From Bacillota bacterium (GTDB lineage: Bacteria; Bacillota; Clostridia; Christensenellales; CAG-138), in contig JAEXFV010000119.1 of the NCBI GenBank assembly GCA_023451115.1, positions 1-25,628 of the forward strand: DNA of 25,628 nucleotides, written 5' to 3'. The notes under the pieces were generated by a model. The model searched no databases and was not told the origin of the DNA. It saw nothing but the letters and a program-made list of their open reading frames with translations. Shown here one piece after another: positions 1-7,931 of the stretch. The translations under genes were made by a program, and so were the position numbers. Each line of letters begins with the position of its first letter. The stretch's first letter is position 1.

Positions 1-13
1 AGGAGGAAATGGT

Positions 14-484
14 ATGCTGGATCCCTATGCGGATAAGTTAAACGCGCTGATTATCAGCGTGTATGATTCGGTTAACCAGGTGGAGGAGAAAATGCTTTCC
101 CAAACCCTGCCGGATGTGTCCATTGGGGAATTGCATATTTTGGAGACGATTTGGAATTTCGAGGATCACCAGTGTTCCGTCAGCGATATCGCCCAGGCGC
201 GGCAGGTAACCGTTCCCTCCATGACGGTCGCCATCAAAAAACTGGAAAAAAAGGGCTATGTGCAAAAGGCCCGCTCTTCTCAGGACGGCAGGGTAGTGCG
301 TGTGACCTTGACCCGGATGGGGCGTAAGGTAAACGCCATGCATCGGTATTTCCATGAACAGATGATTCGCTCCTTCCTCAAAGGTGTGAGCGAGGAGCAA
401 AAGCCTGGTTTGATGGAAGCCATACAAAACCTGGAGAACTTTTTGCAGCGGCAGCTGCAAAAAATCCAGCCCCAGCACGAATAA
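14..484 (+). CDS. fabT: MarR-family regulator, FabT-like
   Basis: A 156-residue winged-helix repressor of the MarR family. The helix-turn-helix lies around residues 55-80 (SVSDIAQA, then VTVPSMTVAIKKLEKKGYV) and the wing follows at SSQDGRVVRVTLT; flanking helices would form the dimer. An AGGAGG ribosome binding site at 1-6 sits 7 nt before the ATG. It is the first gene of a fatty acid synthesis operon, the place taken by FabT in streptococci and related Firmicutes, where FabT represses fab genes when bound to long-chain acyl-ACP. That role is inferred from position and family; the sequence itself shows only a MarR protein. The operon promoter and operator, if upstream, lie outside the window. 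Confidence 0.85.
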   Translation: MLDPYADKLNALIISVYDSVNQVEEKMLSQTLPDVSIGELHILETIWNFEDHQCSVSDIAQARQVTVPSMTVAIKKLEKKGYVQKARSSQDGRVVRVTLTRMGRKVNAMHRYFHEQMIRSFLKGVSEEQKPGLMEAIQNLENFLQRQLQKIQPQHE

Positions 485-517
485 AGCGCTTAGCAAAGCA
501 AGGAGAAATCACTCTTT

Positions 518-1462
518 ATGAAAATCGTGGGAACCGGCAGCGCTGTGCCGGAGCTGATTGTGAAAAACCAGGAGCTGGAAAGTTTTCTGGATACGACGGA
601 TGAATGGATCAGAACCCGCACCGGCATTTGTCAGCGGCATATCCACCAGGGCAATCTGGAGGAATTGGCGGCCCAGGCAGCCCTGCGTGCACTGGAAAAT
701 GCCGGGCTGAAGCCCCAACAGCTGGATTTGATCCTTTGCTCCAATGTATATAGCCGGTATATGACGCCGGCGTTAAGCTGTGTGGTGCAGGGGATGATAG
801 GGGCGGACTGCCCCTGCCTGGATGTGAACGGAGCTTGCGCGGGCTTTTTGTATGCCTTGGAATTGGCGCACGCCCAGCTGGCAACCGGTCGTTACCAAAC
901 CATACTGGTGCTCAGCGCCGAGGAGCCTACCCGCATGATGGACTGGACGGATAGAAGCACCTGCGTGCTGTTTGGGGATGCTGCCGCTGGGGTTGTGGTA
1001 ATCCCAGACGGCCGGGAAGCGGCCTTTTCCATGCATACCCAGTCCAATACGGAGTTTATCCACGCGTATAACGACCCCGGAAACTGTCCCTATGAAAAAA
1101 CGGGCCGCAAGCACCAGGCTGTGTATATGAACGGCCAGGAGGTATACAAATTTGCCGTGCATCGTGCCACGGAGGACATTACGAGGCTTTGCGTACAGCA
1201 GGGAGTTTCTCTTTCCGAGATAGATTATTTTTTATTGCACCAGGCCAATTACCGCATCCTGGATGCGGTGCGGCTAAGGCTGAAGCAGCCCAAAGAAAAA
1301 TTTCCCCATAACATTGAAATGTATGGGAATACCTCCTCTGCCAGCCTGCCGCTGCTGATGGATCAGCTGAACCGGGGAGGAAAGCTCCACCCCGGGAACA
1401 TCCTGGCCATGAGCGCCTTTGGCGCGGGGCTTACCGCGGGCGCTTGCCTGCTTACTTGGTAA
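518..1462 (+). CDS. fabH: 3-oxoacyl-ACP synthase III (KAS III)
   Basis: Condenses acetyl-CoA (or a branched acyl-CoA) with malonyl-ACP to start fatty acid chains in the cytoplasm. The thiolase-fold triad is visible: Cys107 in GACAGF, His241 in LLHQAN and Asn271 in YGNTSS. The TTDEWIRTRTGI segment near residues 26-37 is typical of KAS III. Length, 314 residues, is normal. AAGGAG at about 500-505 precedes the ATG with a rather long spacer of about 12 nt. It lies 33 bp after the MarR gene and 66 bp before acpP. Substrate choice between acetyl-CoA and branched starters cannot be read from the sequence. Confidence 0.95.
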   Translation: MKIVGTGSAVPELIVKNQELESFLDTTDEWIRTRTGICQRHIHQGNLEELAAQAALRALENAGLKPQQLDLILCSNVYSRYMTPALSCVVQGMIGADCPCLDVNGACAGFLYALELAHAQLATGRYQTILVLSAEEPTRMMDWTDRSTCVLFGDAAAGVVVIPDGREAAFSMHTQSNTEFIHAYNDPGNCPYEKTGRKHQAVYMNGQEVYKFAVHRATEDITRLCVQQGVSLSEIDYFLLHQANYRILDAVRLRLKQPKEKFPHNIEMYGNTSSASLPLLMDQLNRGGKLHPGNILAMSAFGAGLTAGACLLTW

Positions 1463-1528
1463 CGTCGGCTTTGCCGTTCGGATACAAAAACGCAATCATA
1501 ATATATTTATTTTTTGGAGGACATTGTA

Positions 1529-1753
1529 ATGATTTTTGAAAAAGTAGCGCAGATTTTGGCCGATTATAAGGATGTTGATCCTTCCAGCATTACCCTGGAA
1601 GCCAGCTTTGCAGAAGACCTGGGGCTGGATTCTCTGGATACCGTAGAAATCGTCATGTCCCTGGAAGACGCCTTCAGCGTGGAAATTGAGATGGATGAAT
1701 CGTTGAAGACGGTGCAGGATCTGGTCAATCTGCTTCAGGAGAAGCTGGCATGA
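1529..1753 (+). CDS. acpP: Acyl carrier protein
   Basis: A small acidic 74-residue carrier that holds growing acyl chains on a phosphopantetheine arm. The attachment site is Ser35 in the GLDSLDTVE motif, and the rest is the usual four-helix ACP pattern. The reading frame is open from a TTG at 1514, but GGAGG at 1516-1520 lies 8 nt before the ATG at 1529, so that ATG is the start. The gene overlaps fabK by 4 nt (ATGA at 1750-1753), so the two are probably translationally coupled. Confidence 0.96.
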   Translation: MIFEKVAQILADYKDVDPSSITLEASFAEDLGLDSLDTVEIVMSLEDAFSVEIEMDESLKTVQDLVNLLQEKLA

Positions 1754-2706
1754 TCCGCACCGCGCTTTGCGATTTGGTGGGGATAAAATACCCCATCTTT
1801 CAAGGGGGCATGGCCTGGATTTCAGACGCTAGCCTGGCCAGCGCCGTTTCCAACGCCGGAGGCCTGGGGGTCATTTCCGCTATGAATGCGGACGGGGGAT
1901 ATCTGTCCGGGCAGATCAGGCAATGCCGGGAGATGTTAAAGGACCCTGCCCTGCCCTTTGGGGTAAACATTATGCTCATGAGCCCTTTTGCGGACCAGGT
2001 CGCCCAAACGGTTATTGAGGAAAAGGTGCCTGTGGTAATCACCGGCGCAGGGCTGCCCGCCAAATATATGAAGAGCTGGGTGGAGGCGGGCATTCAGGTA
2101 ATCCCTGTGGTGCCCTCTACCGGCATTGCCAAAATGGTGGAGCGCATGGGCGCGGCTGCCGTTGTGGCGGAAGGGGGCGAAAGCGGCGGCCATGTGGGGG
2201 ATTTGACCACCATGACCCTGGTGCCCCAGGTAGTGGACGCGGTGAAAATTCCCGTGGTTGCTGCCGGCGGCATTGCGGATGGCAGAGGCGTTGCCGCAGC
2301 TTTTATGCTGGGCGCAGTAGGCGTCCAGTGCGGCACCAGGTTTTTAACCGCGCAGGAATGTACGGTGCACCCGGCCTACAAAAAGAAAATACTTGCCGCC
2401 AGGGATATCGATACCATCGTCACCGGCAAACGGCTGGGGCACCCGGTGCGGTCTTTAAAAAACCAGTTTAGCCGCCGTTTCGGGGAAATGGAGTACGATA
2501 CTTCCATTTCGGATGCGGAGATCGAAGCTTTTGGCGCGGGTTCTTTACGCCATGCGGCAAAGGATGGGGATGTGCAAAACGGCAGCGTAATGGCTGGGCA
2601 GTGCGCAGCTATGGTCCATGATGAAAAAAGCGCGCAGGCCATTATACAGGATTTATTCATCCAGGCGGAGCAAGTGCTTGCCCATGCCAAGGATTACAGA
2701 GCCTAG
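1750..2706 (+). CDS. fabK: Enoyl-ACP reductase II (FMN-dependent, FabK)
   Basis: Carries out the last reduction of the elongation cycle, trans-2-enoyl-ACP to acyl-ACP, as a flavoprotein of the nitronate monooxygenase-like TIM-barrel family. Recognisable parts are FQGGMAWISDASLASAVSNA at about residues 18-37, the GGESGGHVG loop around residue 142, and the phosphate-binding VAAGGIADGRGVAAAF stretch followed by GAVGVQCGTRFL. Length (318 residues) fits FabK. Nitronate monooxygenase itself is a relative, but the position between acpP and fabD makes FabK the clear choice. No fabI or fabL is present in the window, so this is likely the enoyl reductase of the pathway, typically a triclosan-insensitive type. 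Confidence 0.93.
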   Translation: MIRTALCDLVGIKYPIFQGGMAWISDASLASAVSNAGGLGVISAMNADGGYLSGQIRQCREMLKDPALPFGVNIMLMSPFADQVAQTVIEEKVPVVITGAGLPAKYMKSWVEAGIQVIPVVPSTGIAKMVERMGAAAVVAEGGESGGHVGDLTTMTLVPQVVDAVKIPVVAAGGIADGRGVAAAFMLGAVGVQCGTRFLTAQECTVHPAYKKKILAARDIDTIVTGKRLGHPVRSLKNQFSRRFGEMEYDTSISDAEIEAFGAGSLRHAAKDGDVQNGSVMAGQCAAMVHDEKSAQAIIQDLFIQAEQVLAHAKDYRA

Positions 2707-2723
2707 GCGGTAAGGTGCGGATG

Positions 2724-3641
2724 ATGGAAAAAATCGCTTTTTTATTTGCCGGTCAGGGGGCCCAGGCGCCCGGCATGGGCAAAAGCCTGTATGAAACCTC
2801 CAAAGCGGCCAAAGAGGTATTCCAGAAGGCGGAGGCCCTGCGCCCCGGCACCATGGAGCAATGCTTTTTTGGCACCCAGGAGGTACTTGCGGTTACTCAA
2901 AATACCCAGCCCTGCTTATTTACCGTAGAGTGCGCCTGTGCGACTGCGTTGACGGAAGCGGGGGTCACGGCCCAGGGCACGGCGGGATTTTCCTTAGGGG
3001 AATTGTCTGCCGTGACATATGCAGGGATGCTTTCTTTTGAGCAGGCCTTTGGCCTGGTAGTAAAGCGGGCAGCTCTGATGCAGGCGGCGGCAGAGCGCTG
3101 CCCCGGCGCCATGACGGCGGTGCTGAAACTGGATGCCCAAACGGTAGAAGAACTGGCAAAGGGGTTTGACCGGGTATTCCCCGTTAACTACAATTGCCCT
3201 GGCCAAACGGTGGTGTCCGGCGCACTGGAACCACTGGCTGCCTTTGAACAGGCGGTTGCGGCCCAGGGCGGCCGGGCCATGCGCCTTAAGGTAGGAGGCG
3301 GGTTTCACTCCCCGTTTATGGAAACGGCTTCCCAGGGGCTGGAGGACTATTTGCAGGGCGTTTCGCTGCAAAAACCGCGCATGCCTTTGTACGCCAACGC
3401 CACTGCCCAGCCCTATGGGGCGGATGGGAAAACGCTGCTTGCCGCCCAGGTGAAACAGCCTGTGCTGTGGCAGCGCACCATAGAAAACATGCTGTCCCAG
3501 GGATATACCGCCTTTGTGGAATTGGGGCCAGGGAAAACCCTGTGTGGGTTTCTCAAAAAAATCGGCGGCGCCAGGCATATTCTCAACGTGGAAGACGCGG
3601 CCTCTCTGGCGAAGACGTTGGAACAGATACAGGAGGCTTAA
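2724..3641 (+). CDS. fabD: Malonyl-CoA:ACP transacylase
   Basis: Transfers malonyl from CoA to ACP. The start begins the family-typical MEKIAFLFAGQGAQ; GTG 2715 and ATG 2721 are in-frame alternatives, and AAGG at 2712-2715 fits the ATG at 2724 best (8 nt). The nucleophile is Ser90 in GFSLGE and the catalytic His is His195 in GGGFHSPFM. The usual motif is GHSLGE; here the residue before the serine is Phe instead of His. Length is 305 residues, normal. The gene ends 3 bp before fabG, whose ribosome binding site lies inside the fabD 3' end. Confidence 0.94.
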   Translation: MEKIAFLFAGQGAQAPGMGKSLYETSKAAKEVFQKAEALRPGTMEQCFFGTQEVLAVTQNTQPCLFTVECACATALTEAGVTAQGTAGFSLGELSAVTYAGMLSFEQAFGLVVKRAALMQAAAERCPGAMTAVLKLDAQTVEELAKGFDRVFPVNYNCPGQTVVSGALEPLAAFEQAVAAQGGRAMRLKVGGGFHSPFMETASQGLEDYLQGVSLQKPRMPLYANATAQPYGADGKTLLAAQVKQPVLWQRTIENMLSQGYTAFVELGPGKTLCGFLKKIGGARHILNVEDAASLAKTLEQIQEA

Positions 3642-3644
3642 ACC

Positions 3645-4385
3645 ATGTTACAAGGGAAAGTGGCGCTCGTCAGCGGCGCCTCCCGGGGAATCGGAAGGGC
3701 CATTGCATTGGAATTGGCCTCCAGGGGAATGGACTTGGCCCTGGTGTATGGAAACAATGCCACCGCTGCGGAAGAAACCCGGGCGCTGGCGGAACAGGCA
3801 GGGATAAGGGCTGCATGCTATGCTTGCGATGTGGCCCGAAGCCAGGATTGCGCGGAGCTGGTGAAACGGGTGAGCCAGGAGCTGGGCCAGGTATACGTGC
3901 TGGTAAACAATGCCGGCGTCACCCGGGATAAGCTTGCGCTGCAAATGAAGGAGGAAGACTTTGACCGGGTGATGGACGTAAACCTCAAAGGTGCGTTTCA
4001 CCTGATCCGCTGCTGTTATAGCGGCTTTTTGCGCCAGCGGGCCGGGCGGATTATCAACATTTCCTCTGTAGCTGGCCTGATGGGAAATCCGGGCCAGGCC
4101 AACTATGCGGCTGCAAAGGCGGGGTTGATTGGGCTTACGAAAACCATCGCAAAAGAGCTTGCCTCGCGCAACGTGACCTGCAACGCCATTGCGCCGGGGC
4201 TGATCCAAACGGACATGGCCAAGGCTATGACGGAGGCTGCCAGGGAAGGGCTGCTTGGCCAAATCCCCCTGGGGCGCATGGGTATGGCGGAAGAGGTTGC
4301 GGCACTGGCGGGCTTTTTGGCCTCGGATGGAGCAGGCTACATCACCGGCGCAGTGATCCCTGTGGACGGCGGGCTGAGCATGTAA
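3645..4385 (+). CDS. fabG: 3-oxoacyl-ACP reductase
   Basis: NADPH-dependent reduction of 3-oxoacyl-ACP to 3-hydroxyacyl-ACP by a classical short-chain dehydrogenase of 246 residues. Visible are the dinucleotide loop GASRGIGRA (11-19), NNAG (88-91), Asn113 in DVNLKG, and the catalytic Ser141, Tyr154 and Lys158 (YAAAK). The C-terminal GAVIPVDGG is typical of FabG. The AGGAGG ribosome binding site overlaps the last codons of fabD. Order and spacing place it firmly in the fab operon. Confidence 0.95.
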   Translation: MLQGKVALVSGASRGIGRAIALELASRGMDLALVYGNNATAAEETRALAEQAGIRAACYACDVARSQDCAELVKRVSQELGQVYVLVNNAGVTRDKLALQMKEEDFDRVMDVNLKGAFHLIRCCYSGFLRQRAGRIINISSVAGLMGNPGQANYAAAKAGLIGLTKTIAKELASRNVTCNAIAPGLIQTDMAKAMTEAAREGLLGQIPLGRMGMAEEVAALAGFLASDGAGYITGAVIPVDGGLSM

Positions 4386-4410
4386 CAGCAAGAGAAAACC
4401 CGTAGAGAAC

Positions 4411-4435
4411 GCCCCGAGGAGAACTTCTTTGGGGC
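4411..4435 (+). promoter_or_regulatory. Hairpin just before the fabF ribosome binding site
   Basis: Within the 65-bp fabG-fabF gap, GCCCC at 4411-4415 pairs with GGGGC at 4431-4435. The inner AGGA/TTCTT part can extend the stem to about 10 pairs with G-U wobbles. It ends immediately before the AAGGAG at 4437-4442 that serves fabF. No T-run follows, so it is not a terminator. It could modulate fabF translation or mark an mRNA processing site; neither is shown. Confidence 0.45.
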
Positions 4436-4450
4436 CAAGGAGAAATGAAT

Positions 4451-5695
4451 ATGAATCGAGTTGTCATTACCGGGCTGGGGGTTATTTCCCCGGTAGGCTG
4501 CAACGCCGGCGAATTTTGGAGCAACCTGTGTCAGGGGCGCTGCGGCATCACGAAGCTGGACCGGTTTGATACCCAGGATTTTAAAGTGAAGGTTGCAGCC
4601 CAGGTGCAGGCGTTTCGCCCTGGGGATTATGGCATGGACGTGCCCACCGCGCGGCGGATGGATCGCTACACCCAGTATGCCATGGCGGCCGCCCGGGAAG
4701 CGGTGGCGGACAGCGGCATTCAGGGCCAGGTAGAACCGGAACGGTTGGGGGTATACGTGGGCAGCGGCATCGGCGGCATGGAAACCTTTGTCAATGAAAC
4801 GAAAAAGCTGCTGGAGCGGGGCCCCGGCAGGGTATCTCCCTTTTTTATCCCTATGATGATCGGCAACATCGCCGCAGGCACAATCGCCATCACGTATAAC
4901 GCCCAAGGGCCTTGTCTGCCGGTGGTTACTGCCTGCGCTACCTCCACCCATGCCCTGGGGGAAGCGTACCGGGCTATCCGCTTTGGATATGCGGACGCCA
5001 TTATCGCAGGCGGCGCTGAGGCCACGATCACGCCTTTGGCAGTGGCGGGGTTCACCAGCTGTCAGGCCCTGAGCCTTGCGGAGGATCCGGAGGAGGCTTC
5101 GCTACCCTTTGATAAAAGGCGGCAGGGCTTTGTGATCGGCGAGGGGGCGGGCATCCTGGTGCTGGAGGAATACCAGCACGCCAAAACCCGGGGCGCAAAG
5201 ATTTATGCGGAGCTGCGGGGGTATGGCAATACCTGCGACGCCCACCACGTGACAGCGCCCCGGCCGGACGGCGCCTGCGCTGCACGTGCATTGCGGCTGG
5301 CGCTGGAGGAAGCGGAATTTACCCCGGAAGATCGGGTGTACATCAATGCCCATGGCACCGGCACGCCCTTGAACGACCGCTCGGAAACCCTGGCCATCAA
5401 GCTTGCCATGGGCGAGGAGCAAGCCCGTCGGGCGGCGATCAGCTCCACTAAGAGCATGACGGGCCATATGTTGGGCGCGGCAGGAGCGGTGGAAGCAATC
5501 GCATCCGCGCTGGCGCTGAAGGAAGGCGTTGCACCGCCTACCATACACTACCAGCAGCCGGATCCGGATTGCGATCTGGATTATGTGCCCAACGTTGCCC
5601 GTAAGGAAAACTTTACCCTGTCGTTGTCCCTGTCGCTGGGATTTGGCGGGCATAACGGGTGCCTGGCGCTGCGGCGGTTGGAGGGAACGCGATGA
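4451..5695 (+). CDS. fabF: 3-oxoacyl-ACP synthase II (KAS II)
   Basis: Elongating condensing enzyme that joins malonyl-ACP to acyl-ACP. The Cys-His-His triad is Cys162 (TACATS), His301 (NAHGTGTPLND) and His339 (KSMTGHMLGAAG). AAGGAG at 4437-4442 is 8 nt from the ATG at 4451 but only 2 nt from the in-frame ATG at 4445, so 4451 is preferred, giving 414 residues beginning MNRVVITGLG. The stop codon overlaps the accB start (ATGA at 5692-5695). No second KAS I/II gene is seen, so this one probably does all elongation encoded here. Confidence 0.95.
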   Translation: MNRVVITGLGVISPVGCNAGEFWSNLCQGRCGITKLDRFDTQDFKVKVAAQVQAFRPGDYGMDVPTARRMDRYTQYAMAAAREAVADSGIQGQVEPERLGVYVGSGIGGMETFVNETKKLLERGPGRVSPFFIPMMIGNIAAGTIAITYNAQGPCLPVVTACATSTHALGEAYRAIRFGYADAIIAGGAEATITPLAVAGFTSCQALSLAEDPEEASLPFDKRRQGFVIGEGAGILVLEEYQHAKTRGAKIYAELRGYGNTCDAHHVTAPRPDGACAARALRLALEEAEFTPEDRVYINAHGTGTPLNDRSETLAIKLAMGEEQARRAAISSTKSMTGHMLGAAGAVEAIASALALKEGVAPPTIHYQQPDPDCDLDYVPNVARKENFTLSLSLSLGFGGHNGCLALRRLEGTR

Positions 5696-6138
5696 ACGTA
5701 AAAACCATTCGGGAACTGGCGAAAATTCTGCAGGATTCTAATCTGACCGCTCTGGAATGGGAGGAAGGGGAAACCCGCATCCGCCTGGAGCGTAGCCATG
5801 GAGTACAAATCCCGGCCCCGGCGCAGGAAACTGTGCTGTCCCCCGCGGCAATTGCAGCCGCGCCTTCCATGCTTTCGGGGGATCCGGGCATGGATTTTAA
5901 CGACGTGACGCTGGTGGCTTCTCCCATGGTGGGGGTGTTTTATGCCGCGCCAGCCCCTGGCCAGCAGCCCTATGTAAAAGTGGGCAGCCGGGTGAAAAAG
6001 GGAGATGTGCTGTGCATTATCGAAGCCATGAAGCTGATGAACGAGATTACCGCCGAGCAGGATGGGGAAATCGTGGATATTTGTGCCGGCGACGGGGATG
6101 TAGTGGAGTTTGGCCAGACCCTGTTTAAACTATTGTAG
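5692..6138 (+). CDS. accB: Biotin carboxyl carrier protein of acetyl-CoA carboxylase
   Basis: Carries the carboxybiotin between the biotin carboxylase and the carboxyltransferase. The 148-residue protein has an N-terminal helical part, an Ala/Pro-rich linker at about residues 38-62, and a C-terminal biotinyl domain with Lys114 in EAMKLMNEI as the biotin site. The start is the ATG at 5692, overlapping the fabF stop by 4 nt, which suggests coupled translation. The acc genes are split in order (accB, fabZ, accC, accD, accA), a common Firmicutes arrangement. Confidence 0.95.
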   Translation: MNVKTIRELAKILQDSNLTALEWEEGETRIRLERSHGVQIPAPAQETVLSPAAIAAAPSMLSGDPGMDFNDVTLVASPMVGVFYAAPAPGQQPYVKVGSRVKKGDVLCIIEAMKLMNEITAEQDGEIVDICAGDGDVVEFGQTLFKLL

Positions 6139-6154
6139 AGCAAGGGAGAAAACC

Positions 6155-6574
6155 ATGAACCGTGAGGAAATTAAGGGGCTGTTGCCCCATCGGGAGCCCA
6201 TGCTGCTGGTGGATACCCTTTCGATGGACCAGGACGGCATCGCCCATGGCTGTTATACGGTGCGGGGAGACGAGTGGTTTTTACAGGGCCATTTTCCTGG
6301 CAATCCGGTGGTGCCGGGGGTGATCCAGTGCGAGATCATGGGCCAGGCCTGCGCGCTGCTGCTGGGGGATAAACTCAAAGGCAATACCGCCTATTATACC
6401 GGTATGGATAAGGTGCGGTTTAAACGCAAAGTAGTTCCGGGCAATACCATTGTGGTGGATGCGGTGGTGACCCGGCAAAAAGGGCCTTTTTACTTTACTC
6501 ACGCCAAAGCCACGGTGGACGGGGAGCTTTGCTGCGAGGGGGAACTGTTTTTCGCTTTACTGGAGGGGCGCTAA
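6155..6574 (+). CDS. fabZ: 3-hydroxyacyl-ACP dehydratase
   Basis: Hot-dog-fold enzyme that dehydrates 3-hydroxyacyl-ACP to trans-2-enoyl-ACP. Catalytic His46 lies in GHFPGNPVVPG and Glu60 in the following helix; length is 139 residues, normal. AAGGGAG at about 6142-6148 precedes the ATG at 6155. No separate FabA, FabM or FabN is visible, so how this organism makes unsaturated chains is not evident; FabN-type isomerising dehydratases look much like FabZ and cannot be excluded by eye. Confidence 0.94.
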   Translation: MNREEIKGLLPHREPMLLVDTLSMDQDGIAHGCYTVRGDEWFLQGHFPGNPVVPGVIQCEIMGQACALLLGDKLKGNTAYYTGMDKVRFKRKVVPGNTIVVDAVVTRQKGPFYFTHAKATVDGELCCEGELFFALLEGR

Positions 6575-6578
6575 GGGC

Positions 6579-7928
6579 GTGTTTTCCAAAATATTGATTG
6601 CCAATCGCGGGGAGATTGCCCTGCGGATTATCCGGGCCTGCAAGGAAATGGGCATCGCTACGGTAGCGGTGTTTTCCGAGGCGGATCGGGAGGCGCTGCA
6701 TGTGAGCCTGGCGGACGAAAGCTTTTGCATTGGCCCCGCGCCGGCGAAAAACAGCTATTTGAATGCCAAGGCGATTTTATCCGCTGCAACGCTTAGCGGC
6801 GCCCAGGCCATTCATCCGGGTTATGGCCTGCTTTCCGAAAACGGGGATTTTGCCCGCCTGTGCGGGGACTGCGGCCTGACGTTTATCGGCCCGTCCGGGG
6901 ATATGATCGACCGCATGGGCAATAAGGACGAAGCGCGCCGCACCATGCAGGCCGCCGGGGTGCCTGTGGTGCCTGGCAGCGGTGTGGTAACCACGCTGGA
7001 AGAGGCCGCGGCCGCAGCTGCACGCATCGGCTACCCCCTGCTGGTGAAAGCCCGCTCCGGCGGTGGCGGCAGAGGCATCCGCCGAGTGGATCAGCCGGAA
7101 CAACTGGAAAACAGTTTTTCCACGGCCATAGCCGAGGCGCAGAGCGCCTTTGGAGATGGGGCGGTGTATTTGGAAAAGTTTTTGTTTCCGGTGAAGCATA
7201 TTGAAATGCAGCTATTGTGTGATCGTTTTGGCGGCCTGGTGTGCCTGGGAGAACGGGAGTGCTCCATGCAGCGAAAAAATCAAAAGCTGTTGGAAGAAAG
7301 CCCATCCCCTGCCGTATCTTTGGCGCTGCGGGAGCAGATGATGGAGGCGGCGGAAAAAGCGGCCCGGGCCATTGGGTACCAGGGCGTGGGCACGGTGGAG
7401 TTTTTGCTGAGCCAGGACGGCAGCTTTTATTTTATGGAAATGAACACCCGGCTGCAGGTGGAGCACCCAGTGACGGAGATGGTCACAGGGATTGACCTGG
7501 TGAAATGGCAAATTCGGGTGGCGGCGGGCATGCCGCTGGATATCGCCCAACAAGATGTGCAGATCGATGGGCACGCAATCGAATGCCGCATAAATGCGGA
7601 GGATCCTAGCCAGGGCTTTCGCCCCAGCTGCGGCACCATCAGCTTGCTGCATATTCCCGGCGGGCCCCGGGTGCGCTTTGATACCGCCCTGTATCAGGGA
7701 TATACAATCCCTCCCTTTTATGACTCCATGGTGGGGAAGCTGATCGTCCACGCCCAAACCAGGGAAGAGGCAGTGCGTAAAATGCAGGCTGCTCTGTGCG
7801 AGATGGTGGTGGAAGGGGTGGAGCATAACCGGGAGCTGCAAATTGAGCTGCTTTCCCAGCCGGAGTTTTTAAACGGCTCTTACACCACAGACCTGATTGG
7901 CAGGATTTATGGCAAGGGAATGAAATAA
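6579..7928 (+). CDS. accC: Biotin carboxylase subunit of acetyl-CoA carboxylase
   Basis: ATP-dependent carboxylation of biotin on AccB. A 449-residue ATP-grasp protein: N-terminal FSKILIANRGEIA, glycine-rich ATP lid GGGGRGI (161-167), metal and active-site residues Glu287 and Arg291 in EMNTRLQVEHPVTEM, and a biotin carboxylase C-terminal domain with HAIECRINAEDP. It starts with GTG at 6579, 4 bp after fabZ; no upstream in-frame ATG matches the family start. GGAGG at 6562-6566 lies inside the fabZ end with a longish spacer. Pyruvate carboxylase shares this domain, but the 449-residue stand-alone length and context point to AccC. Confidence 0.95.
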   Translation: MFSKILIANRGEIALRIIRACKEMGIATVAVFSEADREALHVSLADESFCIGPAPAKNSYLNAKAILSAATLSGAQAIHPGYGLLSENGDFARLCGDCGLTFIGPSGDMIDRMGNKDEARRTMQAAGVPVVPGSGVVTTLEEAAAAAARIGYPLLVKARSGGGGRGIRRVDQPEQLENSFSTAIAEAQSAFGDGAVYLEKFLFPVKHIEMQLLCDRFGGLVCLGERECSMQRKNQKLLEESPSPAVSLALREQMMEAAEKAARAIGYQGVGTVEFLLSQDGSFYFMEMNTRLQVEHPVTEMVTGIDLVKWQIRVAAGMPLDIAQQDVQIDGHAIECRINAEDPSQGFRPSCGTISLLHIPGGPRVRFDTALYQGYTIPPFYDSMVGKLIVHAQTREEAVRKMQAALCEMVVEGVEHNRELQIELLSQPEFLNGSYTTDLIGRIYGKGMK

Positions 7929-7931
7929 ACC

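Noticed and set aside
1463..1528. Possible internal promoter or FabT operator in the AT-rich fabH-acpP gap
   Set aside because: TTGCCG and CATAAT are 20 nt apart and no clear inverted repeat is present; too weak to list.
4337..4951. Long reverse-strand frame opposite fabF (204 codons)
   Set aside because: GC-rich codon-bias shadow of fabF; composition is rich in His, Arg, Pro and Gly with no family resemblance. The same applies to other long antisense frames opposite accC, fabD and fabG.
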